This document shows positions 54,262-63,375 of a DNA stretch of 64,000 bases, one piece after another. The stretch spans positions 62,001-126,000 of the forward strand of contig CAJUQJ010000008.1 of the NCBI GenBank assembly GCA_910588215.1, read 5' to 3'. The position numbers and the translations under genes were made by a program. Position 1 is the first letter of the stretch; each line of letters starts with the position of its first letter. This stretch comes from an uncultured Lachnospiraceae bacterium (GTDB lineage: Bacteria > Bacillota > Clostridia > Lachnospirales > Lachnospiraceae). The notes beneath the pieces were generated by a model. The model made no database searches, was not told where the DNA came from, and saw only the letters and a program-made list of their open reading frames with translations.

Positions 54262-55526
54262 ACAAGCAGAAATTCAGCCATAACATAATTGCTTACGTCG
54301 ATCCCCAGAGTCGTGAGCTTAATATGATCTGACTCGCATACGAGCAGATTCTGTCTGTACATCTTACGCAATACTTCACCGTACACTTCCTCGATCTGCC
54401 GGCCAAACTGTTCCTGAAACGCCCGCCTGCTCACGCCGCACATCATGCGAAGCCCCAGAAACATAAATTCCTCCATCTGTTCCTCACCGGTCAGGATCTG
54501 CCGCACCGGAAAGCCGCCCGTCTTCCCCGCAGATGCCTGCCCGTCTTCCTCCCCGGTCGTTTTGTCGGATTCTTTCTCCAAACCGGTAACATACGCTACA
54601 TACTTCTCAGGCTCTGTGGGATTACTCCACCGGATGTTATCCACCATGGAAGCCGCTCCCAGACCAAATCCTACATAATCCCCCCGCTGCCAATATACTT
54701 TATTGTGTCTGCACTCGAACCCTTCCCTGGCATAGTTCGATATCTCATAGCGATGATAACCGCAAGAAGCAAGACAAGAATCCGTCAGCAGATACATTTC
54801 CCGGTCTTCCTCCTCCGTCGGAAACCGGTATTCCCCCTGTCTCTCATATAAAGGGGTACCTTCCTCCAGGATCAGACTGTACGCGGAAATATGTTCCGGA
54901 CAAAGCGCCGCAACCCGCCTAAGCGTCTCCTCATATGACTTAACGCTCTGTCCCGGCAGCGCCGCCATCAGATCGATATTGATATTCCCAAACCCGGCCT
55001 CTCGCGCCATCTTATAAGTCTCAAGGAAAGCCCGGTAGTCATGAATCCTTCCGATCCGCGCAAGCTCCCTGTCATCTGCGGACTGCAGACCGATACTGAT
55101 ACGATTAATACCAGCCGTTATATATTCTCGCAGCTTATCTGCCGTCACCGTTCCCGGGTTTGCTTCTATCGTGATCTCCACATCTGCCGCCATATGATAA
55201 CGATTCCGCAGTGTCTCTATCACCTCTGTCACTGCTGCAGTCCCCAGCAGCGACGGCGTTCCGCCTCCCCAGAAGACAGAAATGACCTGGTGGCCGCTGT
55301 AGCGGTCTGCTTCCAGTGTGATTTCTCGCTTCAGTAAGTTTACATAACTTTCTATATCCCTTACTATCTGTCCGCCCGGCCCTTTTCTGTCCAGCCCGGA
55401 TCCTTCGTCCGTCATCGCAGTACTATCCGTCAGCAGGCCGCTGCCGATAGGAAAAGACAGGAAATCACAGTAGAGGCATTTCCTGACACAATAGGGAATG
55501 TGAATGTAAATGCTCAACTCTCTCAT
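54258..55526 (-). CDS. hemW: Radical SAM heme chaperone HemW
   Basis: Member of the HemN-like radical SAM family; HemW binds and delivers heme rather than oxidising coproporphyrinogen. 422 residues with the cluster motif C13-x3-C17-x2-C20 in IPYCVRKCLYCDF and the GGGTPSLL segment; the HemW C-terminal domain is present. An insert of about 30 residues (Ser/Asp/Gly-rich) follows the cluster motif, and another Lys/Glu/Gly-rich insert lies near 330. Stop codon lies within the palindromic element. Follows lepA by 3 bp. Confidence 0.9.
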   Translation of the reverse strand: MRELSIYIHIPYCVRKCLYCDFLSFPIGSGLLTDSTAMTDEGSGLDRKGPGGQIVRDIESYVNLLKREITLEADRYSGHQVISVFWGGGTPSLLGTAAVTEVIETLRNRYHMAADVEITIEANPGTVTADKLREYITAGINRISIGLQSADDRELARIGRIHDYRAFLETYKMAREAGFGNINIDLMAALPGQSVKSYEETLRRVAALCPEHISAYSLILEEGTPLYERQGEYRFPTEEEDREMYLLTDSCLASCGYHRYEISNYAREGFECRHNKVYWQRGDYVGFGLGAASMVDNIRWSNPTEPEKYVAYVTGLEKESDKTTGEEDGQASAGKTGGFPVRQILTGEEQMEEFMFLGLRMMCGVSRRAFQEQFGRQIEEVYGEVLRKMYRQNLLVCESDHIKLTTLGIDVSNYVMAEFLLV

Positions 55527-55529
55527 CTT

Positions 55530-57344
55530 CTATTTATCATCCAGCTTTAACACACTCATAAAAGCACTCTGCGGAATTTCCACATTACCCACCTGCCGCA
55601 TACGCTTCTTACCTTCCTTCTGTTTCTCTAACAGTTTCTTCTTCCGGGTGATATCGCCGCCATAACATTTAGCCAGTACATCCTTGCGCATGGCCTTCAC
55701 AGTCTCTCTGGCGATGATCTTACCGCCCACCGCTGCCTGGATCGGAATCTCAAACAGGTGTCTTGGAATCTCGTCCTTCAGTTTCTCGCACATCTTCCGG
55801 CCCCGCTCATAGGCGCTGTCAGCATGGACGATAAAGGATAACGCATCCACCTCGTCATGATTGATGAGAATGTCGAGTTTCACCAGTTTAGACGTTTCAT
55901 ACCCCTTTAGTTCATAGTCAAAAGAAGCATAGCCCCGGGATCGAGACTTAAGCGCATCAAAGAAATCGTAGATGATCTCATTTAACGGCAGTTCATACTT
56001 AAGCAACGCCCTCGACGCCTCAATATATTCTGTGCTGATATAGCGTCCCCTTCTCTCCTGACAAAGCTGCATGATCGAGCCTATGAACTCGGTGGTCACC
56101 ATGATCTCCGCGCTGACTACCGGTTCCTCCATATAATCAATCTGTGCCGGATCGGGCAGATTCGACGGATTGGTCAGTTCGATCATCTCTCCGTCCGTCT
56201 TATACACCCTGTAAATAACACCCGGAGCAGTGGTCACCAGATCCAGATTATACTCCCGTTCCAGCCGCTCCTGTATGATCTCCAGGTGCAGAAGTCCAAG
56301 AAAACCGCAGCGGAACCCAAATCCCAGCGCGATAGACGTCTCCGGCTCATAACGCAGGGAAGCATCATTCAGCTGCAGCTTCTCCAGCGCATCCCGCAGA
56401 TCCGGATATTTCGCACCGTCCGCAGGATACATGCCACAGTATACCATGGAATTGACCTTCTTATACCCCGGAAGCGGCTCGTCGCAAGGACGGTTTAAGT
56501 CCGTTACCGTATCTCCCACTGCTGTATCCTTGACATTCTTGATGGAAGCGGTCAGGTATCCTACCATGCCCGCCGAAAGCTCCTCGCAGGGAATGAACTG
56601 TCCGGCGCCGAAATATCCCACTTCCACCACCTCAGCCGTAGCATTCGTTGCCATCATCCTGATGGGAGTGCCTTTCGCCACCCGTCCTTCCATGATACGA
56701 CAGAAGACGATCACGCCCTTATAAGGATCATATACGGAATCAAAGATCAACGCCTGAAGAGGGTTGTCCGGACTGCCTCCGGGCGCAGGGATCTTCTCCA
56801 CCACTGCCTCCAGCACTTCCTCAATACCAATTCCATTCTTGGCCGAGATCAATGGCGCATCCTGCGCCTCAATACCGATCACATCCTCGATCTCGTTCTT
56901 AACACGCTCCGGATCCGCACTGGGAAGGTCGATCTTATTGATGACCGGAAATACATCCAGGTCATGATCCAAGGCCAGATACACATTGGCCAACGTCTGC
57001 GCCTCGATACCCTGAGCCGCATCCACCACCAGAATAGCGCCGTCACATGCTGCCAGCGAACGGCTGACCTCATAGTTAAAGTCTACGTGGCCTGGTGTAT
57101 CGATCAGATTAAATATATATTCCCTGCCGTCCTTGGCATTATAGATAATGCGCACCGTCTGCGCCTTGATCGTAATACCGCGTTCCCGCTCCAATTCCAT
57201 ATTGTCCAGAACCTGGGCCTGCATCTCCCGGCTGGTCAAAAGTCCTGTCTTCTCTATGATCCTGTCCGCCAACGTTGACTTTCCATGATCGATATGGGCT
57301 ACAATACAAAAATTCCTGATTTTGCTCTGGTCTATGGATGCCAT
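55530..57344 (-). CDS. lepA: Elongation factor 4 (LepA)
   Basis: Ribosomal GTPase acting in initiation or back-translocation under stress. 604 residues: G1 AHIDHGKST, G3 DTPGH, G4 NKIDLPSA, EF-G-like domains and the unique C-terminal domain. ATG at 57344 with AGGAGGATATT; the longer reading to 57398 is unsupported. Conserved pairing lepA-hemW. Confidence 0.97.
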   Translation of the reverse strand: MASIDQSKIRNFCIVAHIDHGKSTLADRIIEKTGLLTSREMQAQVLDNMELERERGITIKAQTVRIIYNAKDGREYIFNLIDTPGHVDFNYEVSRSLAACDGAILVVDAAQGIEAQTLANVYLALDHDLDVFPVINKIDLPSADPERVKNEIEDVIGIEAQDAPLISAKNGIGIEEVLEAVVEKIPAPGGSPDNPLQALIFDSVYDPYKGVIVFCRIMEGRVAKGTPIRMMATNATAEVVEVGYFGAGQFIPCEELSAGMVGYLTASIKNVKDTAVGDTVTDLNRPCDEPLPGYKKVNSMVYCGMYPADGAKYPDLRDALEKLQLNDASLRYEPETSIALGFGFRCGFLGLLHLEIIQERLEREYNLDLVTTAPGVIYRVYKTDGEMIELTNPSNLPDPAQIDYMEEPVVSAEIMVTTEFIGSIMQLCQERRGRYISTEYIEASRALLKYELPLNEIIYDFFDALKSRSRGYASFDYELKGYETSKLVKLDILINHDEVDALSFIVHADSAYERGRKMCEKLKDEIPRHLFEIPIQAAVGGKIIARETVKAMRKDVLAKCYGGDITRKKKLLEKQKEGKKRMRQVGNVEIPQSAFMSVLKLDDK

Positions 57345-57436
57345 AATATCCTCCTGACAAACCTTGATTTTATCCTGATCGTTTACCTGATATAACACTG
57401 TACCTGCAATCTTTCACAAACTGCGGCACAGGAAAC

Positions 57437-57465
57437 AGTATATCAAATCGTTGAAATGCTGTCTA
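57437..57465 (-). promoter_or_regulatory. Sigma-A-type promoter for lepA-hemW
   Basis: Minus-strand TAGACA (57460-57465) and TATACT (57437-57442), 17 bp apart, about 95 bp upstream of lepA. Confidence 0.55.
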
Positions 57466-57545
57466 CTCTTGGCATGCAGTTTTCTGAATGACGAAGGCCG
57501 GATAGTATTACTATTCACAGCCAATATCAGCTGGGTGCGTTACCG

Positions 57546-58853
57546 CTATCGCTTGGGCTCCTCCCCGCTCAGGACCAGGCTAAGTACGTGTGCCAGCGGC
57601 TCACAGGCGTTCTTCATCTCCTCCACGGTATTGTTCTGGGCCCCCAGCTCGATCAGCAGCGTTTTCGGGCAAAGATGCATATTATAACGGTAGGCTTTCA
57701 GATAGATCCTTCTGGCAAGCCCCGGATAATATTCGTTGCAGGCCGCCTGCATCTGAAACGAAAAGGCCAGATTATCATCCAGATACGGATTCTCCAGATA
57801 TTCTATCCCCCCTTTGGCCGTCCGGCTCAAACCGTTAAAAAACATGATCTGAGCCGTAGGTTTACCCTGCAGGTCCATGACCAGCCTCCGGCTCTCCGGC
57901 ATGGCGTCTCTGTGCAGATCGATCACCACCTCGATCGTAGAATGCTCTGCCAGCAGCTGTTCTATGACGGGCAGGGCATTGCCGTAGGCATAATCTCTGG
58001 ACTCTTTGTCAAAACTTTCCGTGTGATGCAGTACATTATACCCGTAACGCTGTCTGAGAATAGAGGCCAGATGTTCTCCCACCCCTACGATACTGGTAGA
58101 TTCATCTCCCGGAATCGAATCTGCGAACGCCTCCTGGGCATGGGTGTGGTAGATCAAAATCTGCGGTTCGTCACTTCCTCCCTGCAGACGCATGTCCTTT
58201 GAGAGTAGTTTCTCCGCGCTCAGAAGCTCAGCGCCTGCTTTCGTAGAGCTGTCCACGGCATAGAATGCTTTGATCAGAGCCTCATAGTCCTGCAGTTCTT
58301 CCCACCGGTAACTATAGCTCTTACTCCGTATCGGCACAAACCCTTTCGGCGTATTATCCGAGATCTGCTCTTCTTCATGCTCTTCATTCTGCTGCGCCGC
58401 CTGATTCTCCAGGAACATACCGTTCTCCGCAAGCAGTGCATCGGCAAGCCCTTTTTCCAAATGCATCGCATCTTCACCGTATTCAAGTTCCCCCTCGGCG
58501 ATCGCCTTATTGTCTTCATCGCTGCCTTCCAGCATCATCAGTCTGTCATAGTCGCTCTCCGCCGAAAAGATATCTTCCTCCTGCGCTTCCATCTTGTACA
58601 AAAATACAGGATATTCGGCAAGCAGTAAACGGTCCTGCAGGTCGCCAGCGATCTGTTCTCCCGTCCCTTGATTCATTCTATGTATCCCGGGGAGATATGG
58701 CTCCAATAGGATTCCCTGCAGCCACCCCGGAAATGATCTTTCTTTGTCTTCCTGGTCTTGTACAGTTTGCATAACCTCCGATAGAACAAAAAATGCAGAC
58801 GCTATAACGAGTGTTATTATAATAAGTCGCATTAAAATTTTTTTCATATTCAT
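57546..58853 (-). CDS. spoIIP: Stage II sporulation protein P (SpoIIP)
   Basis: Endopeptidase/amidase that thins septal peptidoglycan with SpoIID and SpoIIM so the mother-cell membrane can engulf the forespore. 435 residues: one N-terminal membrane segment (about 5-25), a variable Glu-rich region, and the amidase domain with IYHTHAQEAF, VIDLHRDAM and a late LLIELGAQNNTVEE; these carry the zinc ligands and catalytic Glu. Follows gpr by 44 bp; ribosome site weak. Confidence 0.93.
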   Translation of the reverse strand: MNMKKILMRLIIITLVIASAFFVLSEVMQTVQDQEDKERSFPGWLQGILLEPYLPGIHRMNQGTGEQIAGDLQDRLLLAEYPVFLYKMEAQEEDIFSAESDYDRLMMLEGSDEDNKAIAEGELEYGEDAMHLEKGLADALLAENGMFLENQAAQQNEEHEEEQISDNTPKGFVPIRSKSYSYRWEELQDYEALIKAFYAVDSSTKAGAELLSAEKLLSKDMRLQGGSDEPQILIYHTHAQEAFADSIPGDESTSIVGVGEHLASILRQRYGYNVLHHTESFDKESRDYAYGNALPVIEQLLAEHSTIEVVIDLHRDAMPESRRLVMDLQGKPTAQIMFFNGLSRTAKGGIEYLENPYLDDNLAFSFQMQAACNEYYPGLARRIYLKAYRYNMHLCPKTLLIELGAQNNTVEEMKNACEPLAHVLSLVLSGEEPKR

Positions 58854-58897
58854 ACTAAAAATTATATGCGATGCAAATACGACTTCATGCCATAATA

Positions 58898-59767
58898 TTA
58901 GACCGTATCGAGCGCCTTATTGATACCGTCACAGATAATATGGCTGATCTGCTGTATCTGCTGATCCACATCCTTTGTAGTGACGTACATATTATTCAGT
59001 TCTTTCAGCGCTACCGGCCGCTCTCCCATAGCATCGCCTACGATCGTAGCAGCATCTACCACTGTCGGCACCCCCAGAGCGAGCACCGGCACGTTAAGAC
59101 TCTCCTGTGTAATGGCATTGCGATGGTTTCCCACCCCCGATCCCGGATGAATGCCGGTATTCGTGATCTGTATCGTCCGGTTTAACCGCTTGGTCGAACG
59201 TGCCGCCAGCGCATCGATCACGATCACCATATCCGGCTTGGTCTCTCCGATGACTCCCCTGATGATCTCGGCCGACTCCATACCCGTCTTTGCCATGACA
59301 CCGGGAACCAGGCTGCTGATCTGATGCATCTTGGAACGATTATATGCTACTTTACCGTACTCCCGCACAATATGCCTGTTCACCAGCAGATTATCCACCA
59401 CATTCGGTCCCAGGGAATCCGCGGTGACCTCACGATTTCCCAGTCCCACCACGAGAATCGACTGCTCCTTGTCCGGATCCGGCAGCACACTCTTCAGTTC
59501 TCTGGCCAGAATGGCCGATATCTCCTGATGATACTCTTCCTCCGGTTCCGTCATGGTCGGCGCCTCCAAGGTGATATAGACCCCCATTGGCTTTCCCAGC
59601 ATCTTCGCGCCATTCTTCGTCTCAATGATCACCTTCGTAATGTGAACATCGCTTGCCTTGTCATAATCTTCCTCCACGACGACCCCGTGCAGGCCTTCCG
59701 CCTTCTCCTCCATGCTCTCTCTGGCTTCCAACGCCAAGTCAGTCCTGACTGTTGACCAGCTATCCAT
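58898..59767 (-). CDS. gpr: Germination protease GPR
   Basis: Aspartate protease that degrades small acid-soluble spore proteins during germination. 289 residues, shorter than the ~370 of Bacillus. N-terminal VRTDLALEARESM is the propeptide/cleavage region and VGLGNREVTADSLGP and HPGSGVGNHR are the core motifs. ATG with GAGGAGAAGG upstream. Divergent from rpsT, as in Bacillus. Confidence 0.94.
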   Translation of the reverse strand: MDSWSTVRTDLALEARESMEEKAEGLHGVVVEEDYDKASDVHITKVIIETKNGAKMLGKPMGVYITLEAPTMTEPEEEYHQEISAILARELKSVLPDPDKEQSILVVGLGNREVTADSLGPNVVDNLLVNRHIVREYGKVAYNRSKMHQISSLVPGVMAKTGMESAEIIRGVIGETKPDMVIVIDALAARSTKRLNRTIQITNTGIHPGSGVGNHRNAITQESLNVPVLALGVPTVVDAATIVGDAMGERPVALKELNNMYVTTKDVDQQIQQISHIICDGINKALDTV

Positions 59768-59806
59768 ATCCTTCTCCTCATTTCCCGCATTTTATCTTAC
59801 TACTAT

Positions 59807-59813
59807 TAATATG
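59807..59813 (-). promoter_or_regulatory. Possible sigma-G-type -10 for gpr
   Basis: Minus-strand GCATATTA, about 40 nt before the gpr ATG, resembles the sigma-G/F -10 (CATAnTA). The -35 region is weak, so this is only suggestive. Confidence 0.25.
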
Positions 59814-59853
59814 CGTATCTTCTTAAATTGCTTTTGTATCTCTTTACACCGCG

Positions 59854-59905
59854 ATCATGTTCTTACGGGATGCGCAGCCGGTGGCACATTCCAGACGCAT
59901 GAGCA
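59854..59905. repeat. Partial copy of the 872-1042 structured element
   Basis: ATCATGTTCTTACGGGATGCG and the bases after it match 993-1018 at 23 of 26 positions, and a following GGCACATTCCAGAC corresponds to GCGCATTCCTGAC of the first copy. The hairpin arm is retained with one G-T pair and one mismatch. It lies between the gpr start and the rpsT promoter. Confidence 0.6.
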
Positions 59906-59949
59906 GTGACTGTCTTTTGTATTTTTTGCAAAAATAAACAAATTATGTA

Positions 59950-59978
59950 TTGACATCAGGATTCTCATAAACTACAAT
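59950..59978 (+). promoter_or_regulatory. Strong sigma-A-type promoter for rpsT
   Basis: TTGACA (59950-59955) and TACAAT (59973-59978) are 17 bp apart on the plus strand. A short hairpin CGTGTC/GACACG follows in the leader (about 60008-60030). Confidence 0.8.
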
Positions 59979-60071
59979 AATATGCGTGTGTTTCCATTAA
60001 AACGTCCGTGTCCGGCTTTAATGAGACACGTCCTAATACATTCAAATACTATTTCAATCGGAGGTGTGATC

Positions 60072-60335
60072 ATGGCTAATATTAAATCTGCCAAGAAGAG
60101 AATCTTAGTGAACAAGACCAAAGCTGACAGAAATAAATCTGTTAAGTCCGGTGTCAAGACTGCGATCAAGAAAGTATACGCTGCTGTCGAAGCTAATGAC
60201 AAGGAAGCTGCTAAGACTGCACTGGTTGCCGCTACATCTGCTCTTGACAAAGCCGCTAAGAAGGGTGTTTATCACAAGAATACTTCTGCCAGAAAGATTT
60301 CCCGTCTTACTCTTGCCGTAAACAAGATGGCATAA
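60072..60335 (+). CDS. rpsT: 30S ribosomal protein S20
   Basis: Primary 16S rRNA-binding protein. 87 residues, MANIKSAKKRILVNKTK, helical and strongly basic. Start at 60072 after GGAGGTGTGATC; an in-frame extension upstream runs through the leader and is not translated. The only plus-strand protein gene of the window, divergent from gpr as in Bacillus. Confidence 0.97.
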   Translation: MANIKSAKKRILVNKTKADRNKSVKSGVKTAIKKVYAAVEANDKEAAKTALVAATSALDKAAKKGVYHKNTSARKISRLTLAVNKMA

Positions 60336-60372
60336 TTCGTTTTATATCACAGGCGCACTTTTATACGAAACA

Positions 60373-60406
60373 AAAACACTTCCTGCCGTCATAGGAAGTG
60401 TTTTTT
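60373..60406 (+). terminator. Rho-independent terminator after rpsT
   Basis: AACACTTCCT (60375-60384) pairs perfectly with AGGAAGTGTT (60393-60402), then continues in a T-run to 60406. Confidence 0.92.
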
Positions 60407-60466
60407 ATTCCCGCGAGCAACGAGCCAAGTGGCTGCTTGCAGACATTTGGCGACTGCCGCGAGGGT

Positions 60467-60498
60467 CAAATACCCCGTTGCCTGCAGCGGGGTATTTG
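60467..60498. repeat. GC-rich hairpin between rpsT and the TPM gene
   Basis: CAAATACCCCG (60467-60477) and CGGGGTATTTG (60488-60498) form a perfect 11-bp stem. The preceding bases (60415-60466) also contain short repeats of GGCTGC/GCAG type. I believe similar words occur dispersed in Lachnospiraceae genomes, but cannot check. It may end transcription of the TPM gene. Confidence 0.5.
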
Positions 60499-60515
60499 AT
60501 TTCGTCTTATTTAAA

Positions 60516-61385
60516 TTAACGGCTGTGTCCGCCGCCTCCATGACTTCTGCCGCCGCCTCCACCGCTGCGTCCGCCACCTCCGCCGCTGTTCGTCTGAATC
60601 TTACGAGTCACCACGGTTTTGCGTAAGAACCTATCTTCCTTTACCCGGAAATGAGGTTCCATGCCGGCAACGTAAGTGACTGCCGTAGTCGTCTTATTTC
60701 CCTTCTTAGACCTTCTGTTGCAGATTACAAAAATAGCAGCAGATACTAATCCTATGATCCAAGGAACACCGCCCGGCACATAGATCTGAAACACCTGTAT
60801 GCCCAACATATCATGATAGAAGTCGTTGACGTACGTCTTATAGGCTCGGTAGGGATCATGCTCCACATATCGGTACACATTGTCCAGAATATGGTTGACT
60901 GCCACATCAGAATATTTATCCTGCACTCTTCCTGTCGTGCACAGCCATGTATAAATACGCCCGTCATCTTCCCGGTACCAGTTGTCCACCAGCAAAATAC
61001 CATCACCGTTCGCCCGGTCATATCCGAATTGATGTTCCTCATAGAACTGTTCCGCATAAACTCTCACAAATTCATCATAACGCACACTTGGCTCAATTTC
61101 CCGAGCATATTCCTTCAGTGATTCCTGCAGTGTGATCAGAATAATATCGCACCCTGTTTGCTGCTCCCGTTTGGCGATCAGCCTGCGCAGTTTGTCTTCC
61201 TCCTGGTCTGTCAGCACATCGCCATAGTCAAATACCCGCTCCTTGGTGGTACATGCCTGATTCGTCCTCTCATAATGAAACATTCTGGAAATTCCCCAGT
61301 GTCCCACATGCAGAATGACCAACATAAGTAACACTGCTCCCAATATGATATACATCCATTTAAAATAACGGAAATACTCTTTCAT
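60516..61385 (-). CDS. TPM-domain membrane protein with Gly/His-rich tail
   Basis: 289 residues: an N-terminal membrane helix (about 11-33), a TPM/TLP18.3-like domain outside the membrane (VFDYGDVLTDQEEDKLRRLI through TGCDIILITL and GDGILLVDNW), a second membrane helix (about 205-222) and a C-terminal tail of repeated GGGGG/RS/H blocks. TPM domains occur in proteins linked to membrane-protein or photosystem repair; function here unknown. ATG at 61385 with GGAGGTAATG. It follows the zinc-ribbon gene by 30 bp, probably one operon. Confidence 0.8.
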   Translation of the reverse strand: MKEYFRYFKWMYIILGAVLLMLVILHVGHWGISRMFHYERTNQACTTKERVFDYGDVLTDQEEDKLRRLIAKREQQTGCDIILITLQESLKEYAREIEPSVRYDEFVRVYAEQFYEEHQFGYDRANGDGILLVDNWYREDDGRIYTWLCTTGRVQDKYSDVAVNHILDNVYRYVEHDPYRAYKTYVNDFYHDMLGIQVFQIYVPGGVPWIIGLVSAAIFVICNRRSKKGNKTTTAVTYVAGMEPHFRVKEDRFLRKTVVTRKIQTNSGGGGGRSGGGGGRSHGGGGHSR

Positions 61386-61415
61386 CATTACCTCCATTCC
61401 GAAGCGTTTTATTTC

Positions 61416-62399
61416 TTATAAGATCTCCAATATCCGCAGCGCCATATAGCACCCGGCTGTCGCCACCGCAAACACGGATATGCCATAACTGACCACCTTG
61501 GCCATGGATACCGGTGTCGTACCGATGACCTTGCCTGTCTGTCCGTTGACATGATATTGGTAAGTTTTTCCTTTATAGCGGTACAGATACTGCCATACCG
61601 GCATCAGTGCATAACGCACCCCCTCCTTATCCAGCCTGAGGTCTTTGCGCACTGGCCTGACGTTGCTGTATGCCCTGAGAGATTCCTGCAGCAATTCTTC
61701 CGACGCGCTGCGCGATTTCGTCTGCGCTCTCTCTTCCAGTTCTTCCGCTCCCTGATTGTACACTTCCCCGTAAAAGCCAGACATATATTTCGGATCAAAT
61801 TCCTGCAGCTGTCTGTAGTCATAAGGCTCCATGAGATCCATGATACCATCCTCCATCGCATAGGAGGCATCTACAGGAATCTTATCGAAATCCACATCCA
61901 TTTTACGGATCACCTCATAATAGGAAGTTTCCGTATACTCCGTATTACCGGCCGTCCATCTCTTTACTCTGATTCCTTCCCCGGCGAAATCATAGAAAGC
62001 CCGATAATCATACATCCAGAAAGGTACATAGATGCCTTCCATACTTTCCAGACTCTTAGCCGACAGGAAATCCGATGGTGTAAACAGCCTCCTTGAAAAC
62101 TCACTGTCGAGCGCCTGCGCCGCCGCTTTCTTATTGATCCGGAAGGGAAGCAGCATATGCGGCTCATAAACCCCTTCTATCCGTTCATTAAAGACTATGT
62201 AACATCCACAGTGCTCACACTTGCTTGCCGAAGTATATTCCTGTATAGTAAGCGGCGCCCCGCAATTAACACATTGCATCAGTGTACCGCCCTGTATAGT
62301 CTCTTCGCTGTCCTCACTCTCACAATGCGGACAATACATACTGCCTCTGCCCGGCTCATACACCGTATTGCCGCCACAGTTCTTACATTTAAATATCAT
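61416..62399 (-). CDS. Zinc-ribbon membrane-anchored protein
   Basis: 327 residues with two N-terminal four-cysteine ribbons (CKNCG..CPHC and CVNCG..CEHCG), a long middle domain with Trp/Tyr-rich patches (VPFWMYDYRAFYDF, MPVWQYLYRYKG) and one C-terminal membrane helix. Resembles TFIIB-zinc-ribbon-annotated proteins of Clostridia with no known role. Promoter TTGATT-17-TATGAA at 62489-62517. The partner TPM gene follows. Confidence 0.75.
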   Translation of the reverse strand: MIFKCKNCGGNTVYEPGRGSMYCPHCESEDSEETIQGGTLMQCVNCGAPLTIQEYTSASKCEHCGCYIVFNERIEGVYEPHMLLPFRINKKAAAQALDSEFSRRLFTPSDFLSAKSLESMEGIYVPFWMYDYRAFYDFAGEGIRVKRWTAGNTEYTETSYYEVIRKMDVDFDKIPVDASYAMEDGIMDLMEPYDYRQLQEFDPKYMSGFYGEVYNQGAEELEERAQTKSRSASEELLQESLRAYSNVRPVRKDLRLDKEGVRYALMPVWQYLYRYKGKTYQYHVNGQTGKVIGTTPVSMAKVVSYGISVFAVATAGCYMALRILEIL

Positions 62400-62488
62400 T
62401 TCCGGTTTCCTCTCTCACTACGATTCTTACTACGATCCCATACGCTAAAACATCGTCTGCTATGCCCTTCATGAACTGCGTATAGACT

Positions 62489-62517
62489 TTCATAACAATT
62501 TTAGCAAAAAAAATCAA
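62489..62517 (-). promoter_or_regulatory. Predicted promoter for the zinc-ribbon/TPM pair
   Basis: Minus-strand TTGATT (62512-62517) and TATGAA (62489-62494), 17 bp apart, about 90 bp upstream of the gene. Confidence 0.4.
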
Positions 62518-62532
62518 AAATAGCATCCCTTT

Positions 62533-63204
62533 TTATTGATGTATCTCCCGCAGACAGAGAAGAGCAAAAATCGCTGTCACTACAATACAGCTGCCCACTG
62601 CCGCCACGCTTCCTGCTCCGAAAACGAGCCCCGCCGCCTCCACGATGCTCATAACACCAAATACAGTAAAAATGCCAAAAGATATTTTATTCAGAATACC
62701 CGTAGGCACTTTACTTTTTAATACAACGCCAACGATCAGCCCGATCAGATCCGCTAAGATCAGTCCAAGCGTACATCCCAGAAATACAAAGAACGCATTC
62801 GCCATACTGCGATCCGTATAATTGGCCGCCAGCGTAATACCGGACAACTGCGTCTTGTCTCCCAGTTCGCCGACAAAAAAGGAACAGAAAATAGCAATGA
62901 CCGGTCCCAGGTCATGCTTCATTTCTTTCTCTTTCTCCTCTTCCTCATCATTCTTAAGAGCCCCGTATGCAAACCAGAAAAAAGCAAACCCGGCCAGCGT
63001 CTTGATGATCCTCATATCCAGATAACTGCCCAGTGCCGCGCCCATCCCCACTGCCAAAAGGTTCAATACTGCAGTCGCAAGCCATGTACCGATGAGAATA
63101 TGTCTGACCTTATATTTACCTGCCATCGCCACCAACAGAAGCTGTGTCTTGTCTCCCATTTCCGCGATAAAGATCGTTGCAAGCACTGTCAAAAAAATAA
63201 CCAT
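62533..63204 (-). CDS. GDT1/UPF0016 family manganese exporter
   Basis: Membrane transporter of the TMEM165/GDT1 family; bacterial members (MneA type) export Mn2+. 223 residues with two copies of the E-x-G-D-K-T motif (E15-T20 and E113-T118) in an inverted repeat, about six membrane segments and a Glu/Lys-rich cytoplasmic loop at 86-97. ATG at 63204 with AGAAAGGAAGGG; the reading to 63291 would extend into the terminator. The upstream yybP-ykoY-type riboswitch supports Mn2+ as substrate. Confidence 0.9.
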   Translation of the reverse strand: MVIFLTVLATIFIAEMGDKTQLLLVAMAGKYKVRHILIGTWLATAVLNLLAVGMGAALGSYLDMRIIKTLAGFAFFWFAYGALKNDEEEEKEKEMKHDLGPVIAIFCSFFVGELGDKTQLSGITLAANYTDRSMANAFFVFLGCTLGLILADLIGLIVGVVLKSKVPTGILNKISFGIFTVFGVMSIVEAAGLVFGAGSVAAVGSCIVVTAIFALLCLREIHQ

Positions 63205-63296
63205 ACCGTTACCCTTCCTTTCTCTGCATGTAATATATTTTCCGCTTTGGTTCTGCCCACTTAGAGGGCACAGCAACAAGGTTTTTCCCATGAAAT

Positions 63297-63330
63297 AACA
63301 AAAAGGACAGACACCATACGGTATCTATCC
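63297..63330 (-). terminator. Riboswitch-controlled intrinsic terminator
   Basis: GGATAGATACC pairs with GGTGTCTGTCC (G-U pairs included) over a GTAT loop and is followed by TTTTTGTT, about 95 nt before the exporter start. An upstream word, GATACCATGCG (63353-63363), can instead pair with CGTATGGTGTC (63310-63320), giving a mutually exclusive antiterminator. Confidence 0.8.
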
Positions 63331-63375
63331 CTGAACGCTCTCATCAGACACACGCATGGTATCATTCCGCCATAC

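Noticed and set aside
62389..62493. 34-codon open frame directly upstream of and overlapping the zinc-ribbon gene start (minus strand)
   Set aside because: Its ATG falls in the predicted -10 region and there is no ribosome site, so it is probably not transcribed as an ORF.
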